From: Fulvivirga sediminis
GTDB taxonomy: Bacteria; Bacteroidota; Bacteroidia; Cytophagales; Cyclobacteriaceae
DNA: 64,000 bases
Direction of reading: 5' to 3'
Assembly: GCF_016757215.1 (NCBI RefSeq)
Contig: NZ_JAESIY010000001.1
Location: 1 to 64,000, forward strand
A program made the position numbers and the translations under genes. Positions within the stretch are counted from its first letter, which is position 1; every line of letters starts with the position of its first letter. The notes under the pieces were generated by a model. It saw nothing but the letters and a program-made list of their open reading frames with translations, was not told the DNA's origin and searched no databases. Positions 1 to 8,463 of the stretch are shown piece after piece.

Positions 1-52
1 GTAAATTTAAGTTTCTTTTTTGAACTTAAACTGTTGACCTAATTTTTGGGGT

Positions 53-1399
53 ATGATCATTGTAATGCTATTATGCACACAAACAAAAGCTCAAAAACTA
101 AAAACGGATAAGATATCTTTTGAGTACAATAAATATCCAGAAGTCTTTATTCCTGAGGTTTACAAATCCTTTATTATTGAGCCAAGAGGCAATATTTTCA
201 AGAAAAAATATATAATATCAAAAGCCCGTGAAATGCCCATCAATGGATTAGAAAAGGCAAATAAAACCGAAGATGCTGATTTGATCATTGAGTTGTATAC
301 TAGTGGTGATTTAAAAATTTTAAGTGAGCAAACAGTAAGTGACGGAACTTCAGTTAGGAAGCAAATTAAATTTCAGTTTCCTTTAAAAGCCTATTTATAC
401 AACAACAAAGAAAAAAAGTCTTTCTTAAGATCTGATGAAATTATACATAAAGAAGATACTGTAGTGTATCTATCTTCAACTTATACGAATGAAGCAAATA
501 TGAAATTTCTTACTGATGATGATGATCATAAAAGAGGCGTATACAATAAAATTTTAAAAGAGATTGCGATTTATTTAGAAAAGTTTCAATCTATCCAAAA
601 TAAAGAATATTGGTACCTATTTAGCGCTAAAGGCAAAAAATTAAACTATGATGAAATAAAAAATGCATTAGATATTGTAGATGATGTATTTTCATCACCC
701 ATTAACAAATCATTAGATTCAAAAAATATTGAAAAAATTAGAACCTCAATTTCTGTTTTTGAAAAAGAACTGAGCCAAGCAGATACCCTTGATGACAAAG
801 CGCGCATCAACAAAGAAATCGCATCAGGCTTAAATTATAACCTTGCTTTTTGTTATACCTGGGCCAATGAATTTGATAAGGCATGGTATCACCTGGCTAA
901 AGTTACAATGATTGAAGAATCATATAAAAATGAACTGAGCAAGTTTATGGACCAGTATCAAAACCGATTTTTGCATAATAATCAGAATATTAATCTATTT
1001 AATGAATTGCAAGGCAAGTGGCAGCTGATTGATATTGTGGGTGGACCATATGATCTAAATAAAGATGGTAGCAACTCCAGTAAATTACTAAATGATGAGT
1101 TACCTGATTGTTATAAATCTATTTTTATTGTCTTTTCAGCTAACCAGATGGGCAAGTTTAATAGCCCTGTGAGTAATTGCCAATTAAGTGAATTGGATAT
1201 TTACTGGAAGGTTAAAAGAAACCCATCTTTTTCGGATATTCTACTTGGCTGGAGTGAAGAAGTTAATGAAAGGTATATTGATGAATATAGAATGATTACG
1301 CATATAAGTAATAAAAAATTAATCTTACATGGATATGCAAGATTAGATCCAAGTTCAGATACCACTAATGAAATAGATTTAGTATTTACAAAAGAATAA
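53..1399 (+). CDS. Secreted hypothetical protein, TPR-like middle and lipocalin-like C-terminus
   Basis: I do not recognise a named family. The N-terminus (MIIVMLLCTQTKAQ) reads like the end of a signal peptide with an -AQ cleavage site, but it is short and lacks a basic n-region. The frame is closed 16 bases upstream by TGA, and no other start lies between, so the true start may be lost or damaged. Residues about 255-300 (YNLAFCYTWANEFDKAWYHL) resemble a TPR-type helical pair. From about residue 318 (LQGKWQLIDI) the chain resembles the small lipocalin-like domains that are common in Bacteroidota secreted proteins. Probably exported. A strong hairpin terminator follows the stop. Function unknown. 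Confidence 0.6.
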   Translation: MIIVMLLCTQTKAQKLKTDKISFEYNKYPEVFIPEVYKSFIIEPRGNIFKKKYIISKAREMPINGLEKANKTEDADLIIELYTSGDLKILSEQTVSDGTSVRKQIKFQFPLKAYLYNNKEKKSFLRSDEIIHKEDTVVYLSSTYTNEANMKFLTDDDDHKRGVYNKILKEIAIYLEKFQSIQNKEYWYLFSAKGKKLNYDEIKNALDIVDDVFSSPINKSLDSKNIEKIRTSISVFEKELSQADTLDDKARINKEIASGLNYNLAFCYTWANEFDKAWYHLAKVTMIEESYKNELSKFMDQYQNRFLHNNQNINLFNELQGKWQLIDIVGGPYDLNKDGSNSSKLLNDELPDCYKSIFIVFSANQMGKFNSPVSNCQLSELDIYWKVKRNPSFSDILLGWSEEVNERYIDEYRMITHISNKKLILHGYARLDPSSDTTNEIDLVFTKE

Positions 1400-1430
1400 A
1401 TGGCTTATCCTTAGCCAGCAATGATTCAAA

Positions 1431-1474
1431 ATAAAATAGGGACTTCTCAAATAAAGCACAGGTCCCTATTTTAT
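1431..1474 (+). terminator. Intrinsic terminator after the 53-1399 gene
   Basis: A perfect 13-bp stem, ATAAAATAGGGAC at 1431-1443 and GTCCCTATTTTAT at 1462-1474, encloses an 18-nt loop. The 3' arm ends in T-rich sequence (TATTTTATTAATT), as expected for a rho-independent terminator. The A/T-flanked stem could act in both directions. Confidence 0.75.
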
Positions 1475-1593
1475 TAATTAATCGGCACCTTCCCTTACCG
1501 TTGACGACTTAGCACATTTAATACCGTTTTGAGTTTCTTTCTCGAACTTCAATTAACAAAACTCTTATTTAAAGTCCAGTTATACTCAAGCCT

Positions 1594-1611
1594 ACGACTT
1601 CCTAAAGTCGT
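1594..1611. terminator. Short hairpin, possible weak terminator
   Basis: ACGACTT (1594-1600) and AAGTCGT (1605-1611) form a 7-bp stem with a 4-nt loop, followed by TATTTTAG. It lies in a gene-free stretch, so its role is unclear. It may be the remains of a terminator from a lost gene. Confidence 0.3.
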
Positions 1612-1842
1612 TATTTTAGCCTTTACTTGTTCTTAAGATTCTATAATTTTATGAAATGCCTGGTTTAAAATTGAGCCTGACTGCAGTTATCCACAACAAT
1701 CATTCACAGGTGCTCTGTAGATCTCAACCATCAATTTGACTGGCGCTACTGCATCAATAGAATTAAAAGTATCTACCCCCTTTTACTCTATCCATTTTCT
1801 TTTCTAATGTTCTTGCTATAATTTGCTGGCAATAAATATACT

Positions 1843-2556
1843 ATGACTTACAATAACTTAATATTCATCATCCTTGTCTTCTCTCTTATTTCCTGCGGTA
1901 CTCCCAAAAAGGAAGCAGCAAAAACATATGAACTTCTCACTAATACAGACTCTATGACTAATGGCGAAGAGGCTGAAGTAATTCAAACGCCAAAAGAACC
2001 GATTTCAGACACTGCCTTTGTGGTGCTTAATGATTATGCCAGCGGCTTTTTTTATGATATGAAATATGCTACTGAAGATAATTTTCTTAAAAAGGCTGTT
2101 TATGATTGTCCTGAATGCATGATCAGAAAAGAGGTGGCAGATGGTCTGATACAGGTAAATGATTCTCTCGCCAAGATAGGTTATCATATCAAGTTTTTTG
2201 ATTGCTACCGCCCACTTGATGTTCAAAAGGCTATGTGGGAAATATATCCTAACGCTAAGTATGTGGCTAACCCTTACACCACCGGATCTATCCACAACAA
2301 GGGTGGAGCTGTTGATATCACCTTGGTTGATAACCAGGGAAATGAATTAGATATGGGTACCGACTTTGACTTCTTTGGTGAAGAAGCCCATCATGCTTAT
2401 CAGCAACTTCCTGATACAGTATTGAATAATAGAAAACTATTAAAATCTACCATGGAGGCCTTTGGTTTCAACGCCATAAGAACTGAATGGTGGCATTATA
2501 ACTACACTGGTAGCAGTGGTTATAAGGTGTCGAATTTTAAAACGGAGTGTGATTGA
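1843..2556 (+). CDS. D-alanyl-D-alanine dipeptidase-like lipoprotein (M15D, VanX/DdpX family)
   Basis: Zinc dipeptidase that would hydrolyse D-Ala-D-Ala or related cell-wall dipeptides. A lipoprotein signal peptide ends in LISC with the lipidated Cys at residue 18, so the enzyme is probably anchored in the periplasm rather than cytoplasmic like classical VanX. The zinc motif SIHNKGGAVD (about 149-158; H and D ligands) and the catalytic EWWH (about 215-218) are both present, as is the FFDCYRP motif around 124-130 typical of the family. At 237 aa it is full length. No vanH/vanA or vanRS neighbours occur, so a role in wall recycling or D-Ala-D-Ala catabolism is more likely than glycopeptide resistance (inference). 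Confidence 0.85.
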   Translation: MTYNNLIFIILVFSLISCGTPKKEAAKTYELLTNTDSMTNGEEAEVIQTPKEPISDTAFVVLNDYASGFFYDMKYATEDNFLKKAVYDCPECMIRKEVADGLIQVNDSLAKIGYHIKFFDCYRPLDVQKAMWEIYPNAKYVANPYTTGSIHNKGGAVDITLVDNQGNELDMGTDFDFFGEEAHHAYQQLPDTVLNNRKLLKSTMEAFGFNAIRTEWWHYNYTGSSGYKVSNFKTECD

Positions 2557-2585
2557 AGAATTATTTTCAATGACTTTATGCCATG

Positions 2586-3092
2586 CTATTTTGCTTTAAC
2601 TAATAGCTCTTTTAATTCATGCCCAACTTTAAGAAATGAATTTGCCTCAAAAGGACTACTAAACATAGGCTCAACTTTTTCTATTATCTCTATCAACTTA
2701 CCATTATTGAAATAATACCTGCCTTCATATTTTAATATGAGTTTAGAATAGTTAAGTCCAGTTAGTTCACCAGAATCATCATATTTATCATCAAAACGGC
2801 TTTCTATTCTATAGGAAAAGAATATTCTACCTGCTTTACTATAATAATCCGTCACTCTTACACCATAAGAAAGGCCTATTCTTTCAGTAAATTTCACTAG
2901 GTCTGCATTTTCAAAATAGCCTTTTAGTTCACCGCCTCCATCTGTTACATGATCCAAAAAATCTTCACTATCTATCACTATTTCCTTTAAATCTGTAATA
3001 CTGTTAACTCTCTGAAACTCCGATCTTAGGTTTTGAATGTGCTCTTCCTTAGTTTGTCCACTTGCTAAAGACCCATAGCAGATAAAAATCAA
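2586..3092 (-). CDS. Small secreted hypothetical protein with damaged start
   Basis: 168 aa, family not recognised. The only in-frame start near the 5' end is a TTG at 3092, which gives a truncated hydrophobic segment (IFICYGSLASGQ). In-frame codons upstream encode INRLSFIISL, which would complete a normal signal peptide, but no ATG occurs in that frame. An ATG at 3133-3131 lies in another frame and runs into TAA after three codons; one extra base in that short stretch would join it to the ORF. The mature part has acidic and aromatic blocks suggesting a small periplasmic beta-rich protein. It may be a recent frameshift pseudogene or use a rare start. Confidence 0.5.
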   Translation of the reverse strand: MIFICYGSLASGQTKEEHIQNLRSEFQRVNSITDLKEIVIDSEDFLDHVTDGGGELKGYFENADLVKFTERIGLSYGVRVTDYYSKAGRIFFSYRIESRFDDKYDDSGELTGLNYSKLILKYEGRYYFNNGKLIEIIEKVEPMFSSPFEANSFLKVGHELKELLVKAK

Positions 3093-3341
3093 GGATATTA
3101 TGAATGATAATCGATTGATGCTTAAAATATCATTTTCACTTCAATAGGCTCTCGAAAGTAAGTAAATCCTAGTTTATTATTGATGCAAAAGTTAATAACA
3201 TATAACCAACCTTAGGTATTGATCTCAAGAACAGACATGGTTAACTTTAATAAAGACAGTAGCTATTATGATGGTTGTATTTTTTAAAATACAATTCTAA
3301 AAAATTATATAAGCAGTAAAATTTCTTTGTTCTATAGATAA

Positions 3342-4112
3342 ATGGCATTTAACATGATTATTAACTTCAAACACATAATTAAGCCCTATGTGGCCAATTA
3401 CCGTCCGCGCAAATTGGAAGTTCAGTGGGCGAAGAAAAGTGATAATTCCTGGTTAGAGGACCTTCTTCCAAATGGTTTTACAGAACCAAAGCCTAGCGAT
3501 TACAGCCTTAAAATAGAAAGGTATGCTCAGCTTACTAATCAAAAAGGGCCTCAACCTATATGGGAAGGCTACAAGCAAAATAATAAAGGTTTACCAACCA
3601 GGTGCTCTAATGACGTACGTACTGAAGCTACTATTGGCAGATTCTTCACTTACTTGGTAGAAGAAAAAAAACCAAATACTATAGTAGAAATTGGTACGGC
3701 TTTCGGGGTTTCAGGCATGTATTTCTTAGCTGGTCTCAATAAAAACAACCACGGCAAGTTATTAACCTTCGATCCGAATAAGGTATGGACTGACTTGGCT
3801 CGTGAAAACCTAAGTAAGATTAGCGATCGGTTTGAGCTAACAGTAGGTACTTTTGAAGATCACATCGATGCAAAACTTAGCAAAAATGAATGTATAGATA
3901 TCGCCTTTATTGACGCCATCCACACCAAGCAATTTGTAGTTCCTCAGCTAGAGTTAGTACTGAGCAGGGCAAAAAAAGGATCCATAATTATTCTCGACGA
4001 CATTAACTTCTCAGAAAACATGAGTTCATGCTGGCATGAAATTTCTCTAGATCCTAGGTTTATCTGCAGTGCTAAACTAAACAATCGAGTAGGATTGGTA
4101 GAAGTAGGCTAA
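3342..4112 (+). CDS. Class I SAM-dependent methyltransferase (Methyltransf_24/O-methyltransferase-like)
   Basis: 256 aa. The Rossmann motif I VEIGTAFGVSG lies near residues 114-125, followed by LLTFDPN (acidic end of beta-2 that binds the SAM ribose), and the motif IDIAFIDAIHT near residues 185-195, which matches the catechol O-methyltransferase-like fold with its conserved FIDA segment. GSIIILDDINFS follows, typical of these enzymes. The substrate cannot be deduced. An upstream ~100 residues is not part of the core fold. The start ATG at 3342 is followed by a second ATG five codons on. The gene converges on the HD gene and overlaps it by 4 bp at the 3' end. Confidence 0.8.
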   Translation: MAFNMIINFKHIIKPYVANYRPRKLEVQWAKKSDNSWLEDLLPNGFTEPKPSDYSLKIERYAQLTNQKGPQPIWEGYKQNNKGLPTRCSNDVRTEATIGRFFTYLVEEKKPNTIVEIGTAFGVSGMYFLAGLNKNNHGKLLTFDPNKVWTDLARENLSKISDRFELTVGTFEDHIDAKLSKNECIDIAFIDAIHTKQFVVPQLELVLSRAKKGSIIILDDINFSENMSSCWHEISLDPRFICSAKLNNRVGLVEVG

Positions 4113-4642
4113 AGATAATTTTGATATTCCTTTATCTTAACAGCAAGTCTATTATTAAGGTATTCGTTTTTATCGCTCAACACTTCATTGATCAATTGAG
4201 CTTCTGCTAAGTAGCCATTGATTTTGTCGCTACTCCAGTGGCCCGGTGGCTTTTGTAGATTGGTAATTCTATCTGCCAACTTCACCAGGCCTACTTCTCT
4301 ACCTAATTGGGAAACACGCAGTAGACTATCCTCCATCCTTTCTTTTTTTGATGATAAATCTGCATTTTTTGTCAATGCTTGTACTCCTTGGGCTACCTTA
4401 TCACCAAACTCTTGTACAAGCTCTTGATAAGTCGTTTCAGTATCTTCCAGTGTATCATGCAAAATAGCTACCTGAATAGCCAATGTCAGATCAAAATTAC
4501 CATTGTAATGATAGGCCATTATTACCTCCATAGCCACATTAGAAATATGCAATAGATAATTAGCTTCCGTACCAGGCACCTTTTGAGCACTATGCTTCTC
4601 TCCGGCAAACTTCATTGCCCTTTGATATATTTCCTGAATCAT
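4109..4642 (-). CDS. HD-domain (p)ppGpp hydrolase-like protein (MESH1/SpoT-HD type)
   Basis: 177 aa, a stand-alone HD domain. It shows the RelA/SpoT hydrolase motifs in order: YLLHISNVA (metal-binding His), AILHDTLEDTETT (the HD and the ED pair) and KLADRITNL (final Asp region), together with the helix ALTKNADLS. No synthetase, TGS or ACT domain follows, so the length matches MESH1/SAH-type small alarmone hydrolases. In other lineages such proteins hydrolyse (p)ppGpp and can also act on NADPH. The start codon overlaps the stop of the KptA gene by 4 bp (ATGA), indicating translational coupling. Substrate identity is an inference from the family. Confidence 0.8.
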   Translation of the reverse strand: MIQEIYQRAMKFAGEKHSAQKVPGTEANYLLHISNVAMEVIMAYHYNGNFDLTLAIQVAILHDTLEDTETTYQELVQEFGDKVAQGVQALTKNADLSSKKERMEDSLLRVSQLGREVGLVKLADRITNLQKPPGHWSSDKINGYLAEAQLINEVLSDKNEYLNNRLAVKIKEYQNYL

Positions 4643-5190
4643 AAATCTTTAAAATCAATATATTTTGGTGGAACATAGTCTGTTAGCCACACACCATTTT
4701 CTGATTGGTAAAACAACAATCCATCTTTATACATTAGATCAGTATTTACAGTAAGCACCGTAGCCTTTCCGTAACGGCTGCCCACCTGCATGGCCACATC
4801 CGTTTGAGCAGAGAGGTGTACATGGTGTCTCTCTCCTTTTAAAAGACCTTTTTCTTTAATAGAATCTATATTGCGGATAGCAGTACCATGATATAATAAA
4901 ACCGGTGGTTCCTTCTGTTCTAAGCCTAAATCTACCTGAAGTGAATGCCCTTGATTAGCTCTAATCTTTTGTTTATCACTGGAAAATACAAATCGTTTTT
5001 TATCATTATTATCCACAATTTCGGTGAGTTTATCCACATCCAACGCAATAGAGTGACTATTACACTTTTCAATTAACTCCTCTACCATAGCCCAGCCTGC
5101 ATTATCCAGTTTTAAGTCAATCTGCTCTGGCTTATGCCTGAGCACCAGGCTCAAAAATTTCGATATTCTTTTTGCTTCTTTCGAATCCAT
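4639..5190 (-). CDS. kptA: RNA 2'-phosphotransferase (Tpt1/KptA family)
   Basis: 183 aa. Transfers an internal RNA 2'-phosphate to NAD+, giving ADP-ribose 1"-2"-cyclic phosphate. The N-terminal winged-helix begins ISKFLSLVLRHKPEQIDLKLD, carrying the conserved R-H pair. The C-terminal NAD-binding lobe has LYHGTAIRNIDSI and GLLKGERHHVHLS, which place the family's H and R residues, and ends TDYVPPKYI. Length and motif order are canonical. It is the first gene of a two-gene unit with the MESH1-like hydrolase. Bacteria usually lack the fungal tRNA-splicing route, so the native substrate is unknown; roles in RNA repair or in removing RNA modifications have been proposed for bacterial members. Confidence 0.92.
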   Translation of the reverse strand: MDSKEAKRISKFLSLVLRHKPEQIDLKLDNAGWAMVEELIEKCNSHSIALDVDKLTEIVDNNDKKRFVFSSDKQKIRANQGHSLQVDLGLEQKEPPVLLYHGTAIRNIDSIKEKGLLKGERHHVHLSAQTDVAMQVGSRYGKATVLTVNTDLMYKDGLLFYQSENGVWLTDYVPPKYIDFKDL

Positions 5191-5320
5191 CTTCTATTAA
5201 TATTATTATCAACAATCATAAATAATAATACCCACCTGAGCATAGTTACACTATTAAATTATTCCAAAAAATAGGAATATCATTTAAAAGCCATAACTTC
5301 CATAATAATCACATCAACCT

Positions 5321-5791
5321 ATGAACCTAAAAAAACACCTCATTGACTTATTCCTATTCAATGATAGTACTAATAAACAGCTCCTAAAAAAAATTAATGA
5401 ATTAGATGAAAAGCAAGAAAGTATAAAGCTTTTTAGCCACCTTATTAATTGCCAGTATAAATGGAAAGCCAGACTAGATCAATACCATGATGTGCAATCT
5501 ATGAGCTGGTGGGAGCCAATATATAGCTTCCACGAGCTAGAAGAAGAATGGAACAAAAGCCTACAACCCTGGCTCACCTATATAGAACAAAACGATGAAA
5601 TTGCTTTAAGAAAAGAAGTGAGTTTTTACGGGCAGGATGATACCCCTTGGGCAGCAGAGCCAAAAGATATCATTCTGCAGCTCAATTTTCATTCTATACA
5701 TCATAGAGCACAAATTCAGACTATTATTAGACAACAGGGCCTTATTCCTGATTTCATAGATTATATAGGAACTAAGTTTCGAAAGCTTTGA
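5321..5791 (+). CDS. DinB/YfiT-like four-helix-bundle protein
   Basis: 156 aa, matching the DinB superfamily in length. Metal-type histidines sit where the family has them: FSHLIN near residue 40 and NFHSIHHRAQIQT near residues 126-138, in the typical HxxxHR arrangement. Members include metal-dependent thiol transferases (e.g. bacillithiol or mycothiol dependent), but many are uncharacterised, so no reaction is assigned. It is a monocistronic gene between divergent kptA and a convergent secreted protein. Confidence 0.75.
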   Translation: MNLKKHLIDLFLFNDSTNKQLLKKINELDEKQESIKLFSHLINCQYKWKARLDQYHDVQSMSWWEPIYSFHELEEEWNKSLQPWLTYIEQNDEIALRKEVSFYGQDDTPWAAEPKDIILQLNFHSIHHRAQIQTIIRQQGLIPDFIDYIGTKFRKL

Positions 5792-5799
5792 AGAGGTAA

Positions 5800-6516
5800 T
5801 TATATAAGAATATCCTCAAATTCCCATTCGAAGGGTTTTTTTAATGATTTTATTGAAGGAAGCGTTTCCAGTTCAAAAGTCTTTAACTCCTTTGTTTCTT
5901 CCTCCTTGTCTGTTTTTTCATTATGGGTGATTCTAATGATACTCATTTTTCGAGTAGAAAAATTTATGCTATAGTCTGTGGAATTCATACTAGCCCGATG
6001 CATCTCACTACACTCATAGCCTATCAGCTCAAAACGCTGATGCTGATACCGGAATTTATATTGATGATTAGACATATACCAGCTACCGGCACTGTACCAA
6101 AAATGAAAGTCTATTTGCAAGACGCCATTACTTAAAATGCTTATGCCATCAAAAGGGTCATCCATGGTAGGAAATTCTCTAATAAGAATGAACTCATTAG
6201 ATTGTAATTGTTTCTGATAGCCTCCACCCTTTTGACCAAAATATATACCCAGCACTCTTGGATTATGATCCACAGTATCTACTCCTAAGCCATCATTAAT
6301 TTTTAGGTTTTTCTTATCCGTATTTTGAATAACGAAAGCCAAGTCTTCAACACCATCCTTATTGAGATCACCTTTAGCCTCCGCAATCACCTTCCAGTTC
6401 TTAAAAGTAAGGTCATTTACATCTTTGCCAAATGGTTTTAATTCTGGAATACCCGACTGTGCTTGAGCACAAAATCCTGTGATTAATAAAATCGCTGTAG
6501 TTATTAGTTTATTCAT
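5800..6516 (-). CDS. Secreted protein with EF-hand/FG-GAP-like calcium loop
   Basis: 238 aa. A clear signal peptide (MNKLITTAILLITGFCAQAQ) ends in an AQAQ cleavage site. Residues about 48-62 (KGDLNKDGVEDLAF) form a DxNxDGxxD calcium loop as in FG-GAP/VCBS repeats. The rest contains aromatic beta-rich sequence (FHFWYSAGSWYMSNHQYKFRY), suggesting a small beta-propeller blade or beta-sandwich. Such proteins are common in Bacteroidota, but their functions are generally unknown. The gene is convergent with the DinB-like gene, with only 8 bp between them. Confidence 0.65.
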   Translation of the reverse strand: MNKLITTAILLITGFCAQAQSGIPELKPFGKDVNDLTFKNWKVIAEAKGDLNKDGVEDLAFVIQNTDKKNLKINDGLGVDTVDHNPRVLGIYFGQKGGGYQKQLQSNEFILIREFPTMDDPFDGISILSNGVLQIDFHFWYSAGSWYMSNHQYKFRYQHQRFELIGYECSEMHRASMNSTDYSINFSTRKMSIIRITHNEKTDKEEETKELKTFELETLPSIKSLKKPFEWEFEDILI

Positions 6517-6610
6517 TATTAACTGTTACCAAAGTAAAGCGCCAAAGATAAGGCCTTGATTCTTAAAAGCTTCTGTTAAATGAATAAATAGATTATCAAT
6601 TCGTAACAAT

Positions 6611-6690
6611 CGTCTACCCTTCGAGAACCTCAGGCTGACTTTGGATTAGTTAACAGTTTCCATACTAGGTCATGCTGAGGAAACTCGAAG
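6611..6690. repeat. Hairpin-forming dispersed repeat, copy 1
   Basis: The left arm CTTCGAGAACCTCAG (6618-6632) can pair with CTGAGGAAACTCGAAG (6675-6690) through CTTCGAG/CTCGAAG and CCTCAG/CTGAGG, giving a long imperfect stem about 73 bases across. The flanking GTCTAC and GGCTGACTTT are shared with the copies at 6774, 25484 and 25647 and, on the opposite strand, with the 78-bp repeats at 10270 and 19708. Confidence 0.65.
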
Positions 6691-6773
6691 CAGAGACCAG
6701 CTTCATGGAAATTCATATTCACTATCTCCTCTTTCCTATTATTCTGCATTAGCTATTCCTAAGCCTGTGGAAA

Positions 6774-6815
6774 GTCTACCCTTCGAGAATCTCAGGCTGA
6801 CTTTGATTCTGTTAA
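6774..6815. repeat. Dispersed repeat, half copy
   Basis: The first 32 bases match the unit at 6611-6642 at 31 positions by eye (GTCTACCCTTCGAGAA then CTCAGGCTGACTTTG). No obvious right arm follows, so this is a half unit lying 163 bases after the first copy. It is part of the same intergenic family. Confidence 0.6.
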
Positions 6816-6863
6816 TATTACGCGAGACGAGGTCAGTTATTAGAATAAGAAAAGGCTATACAC

Positions 6864-8227
6864 TTACAGTTTAGTAAGTTCATGGTCAACCATCTCTTCT
6901 ATCGCCATTGAAGGTTCACCCAAATTGGCATTAATTATCTTACCTTCAGGGTCAATTAATATGTATTTTGGAAGTGACTTAACATTATAGTTATTGCTAA
7001 AATCTGAATCAAAGGCATTGGGAACATACAACTCTCCACTTTTATCTAGATCTTCATTTTTAGTTAAATGCTTTATCCAACTTTCTCTATTGTCATCAAG
7101 TGAAATTCTTAATATTTCAACATTAGGTTGATACTTATACTTATCGGCCATTTCCAGTACTCGTGGCCTTTGCATTAGGCATGGTCCACACCAAGTTGCC
7201 CATGAATCGATAAACACTAGTTTTCCTTTTAATTCTGATAACTTTATTTTAGTACTATCTACCCGCTCGGCAGTAAAGTTATAAGCATCAACCCCACTTT
7301 GAGCAGCGTAAAATGACTCTGCAGGTGCTTTAATCAAATCGAAATACTTATTCGATTTTTCACTTTGTACTATCTCCTTTAGCGTCTTTGTATTAAGGAG
7401 TTTTTCATGTTTTGGCCAATAATCTGGCGAACTAATTATCCCTTCAATATATTTCACTTTCAAAAAGTCAGAAAGATCTGGATTGTCTGTCTCGGTAGCT
7501 ATATAATCTAAAAAGTCCTGGTTACTCTTTATTGAGTCATTTTTAAGAAGATAGGTTATCTCATGCTTATAAAGTAGGTTTATGTAGAGTGTCTTGGCCA
7601 GTCCGTTGTTATTATCAATATCTTTTATGAAAGAGTAAAATTCATGTTCAACTGGATATTGCTTTACTATTCGACCTAAATAAAATAAAAAGGAATTGAT
7701 TCTTGCGGTGTTTTGAAATATTAGAAGATCTTTCTCCTTGTTGGTCAGCATATCGGCATAATTTTCTATCTGTTTTCTTCTTAGGTTTTCAATATTTCTA
7801 AAAAATGATAGTAAAGTATCTGGCTCATAGTTACCAAAAATGAAAGCAGTATTTTTACCGATGTATTCATTGTTACTTTTCCATAAATAGTTAAGTAATG
7901 AATCTCCCAAATGATTGGTTTGAATGGTAGAATCTTCAGCAATCATTATATCCATAACCTTACCAGGATAAAGAATAGTTAAATAGCTTTTTTCTCATCC
8001 TTAGTCTTGATATTGCCTATGGTGGTATAGCTCACTTTTGCATTTATAGGTTTTGCATTAGCCTGGTTTATTCCTGCCTTCACCATCAGCAGTTCTTTAC
8101 TCAGTTCATGGATATAAATACTGTCAATATCATCATTTTCAGAAGATATATTTATTGAAAAAGTGCGCTCAGATTCGCAGGCCATGATAATGCTAAGTAG
8201 ACAGAAGATTAAGAGTAGATTTTTCAT
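6864..8227 (-). pseudogene. TlpA-like thioredoxin-fold lipoprotein, frameshifted
   Basis: Two adjacent frames together make one protein. The 5' part (8227-7979) encodes a lipoprotein signal ending IIMAC and about 80 residues, stopping at DEKKAI. The 3' part (6864-7955 and its upstream codons) continues with a C-terminal thioredoxin domain carrying WCGPC (WATWCGPCLMQRP) and a cis-Pro loop (SLPKYILID). One extra A in the A6 run (T6 on the + strand at 7988-7993) would fuse them as DEKK-SYLTILYPGKV-MDIM, about 454 aa, the usual length of Bacteroidota TlpA/AhpC-type periplasmic lipoproteins. It is therefore a frameshift mutant, a sequencing error, or a gene using slippage. Confidence 0.75.
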
Positions 8228-8463
8228 AGGTTTGGTATATAAGGAGATATAATCAATTGCAACGAAGTGTTCATTGTTATTTAAAACATTGATCAATCTA
8301 ATTCATTGATCAATCTAATTCATTAATCAAAATATAATAATTTTTTAATATATTTTATTGATTTTAAGGGTAGAGATTAAAAATAATTATCAATCTTATT
8401 GGTAAGCATTACGCATAGATTTACTTTAATAACTATAGTATAATAGATAAATAGCACTGTAAA

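Larger units (their letters stand above)
1400..1842. other. Intergenic region, no gene seen
   Basis: This 443-bp gap holds the terminator at 1431-1474, a second short hairpin at 1594-1611, one isolated perfect DnaA-box sequence (TTATCCACA, 1687-1695), and AT-rich sequence leading into the VanX-like gene. No frame shows convincing coding sequence. The lone DnaA box is not clustered and is not taken as an origin. Confidence 0.5.
6517..6863. other. Repeat-bearing intergenic region
   Basis: This 347-bp gap has no coding sequence that I can recognise. It holds two copies of a GTCTACCCTTCGAG-type repeat (from 6611 and from 6774). The first copy is paired with an inverted right arm at 6675-6690. 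It separates the secreted EF-hand protein gene from the frameshifted TlpA-like gene. Confidence 0.55.

Noticed and set aside
1687-1695. Isolated perfect DnaA box (TTATCCACA)
   Set aside because: Single boxes also occur at 18129 and 30729. Without clustering or AT-rich flanks they are expected by chance or are titration sites, not origins.
1843-2556. Vancomycin-resistance cluster suggested by the VanX-like gene
   Set aside because: No vanH, vanA/B ligase or vanRS genes are adjacent. A lipoprotein dipeptidase alone fits wall-peptide recycling better.
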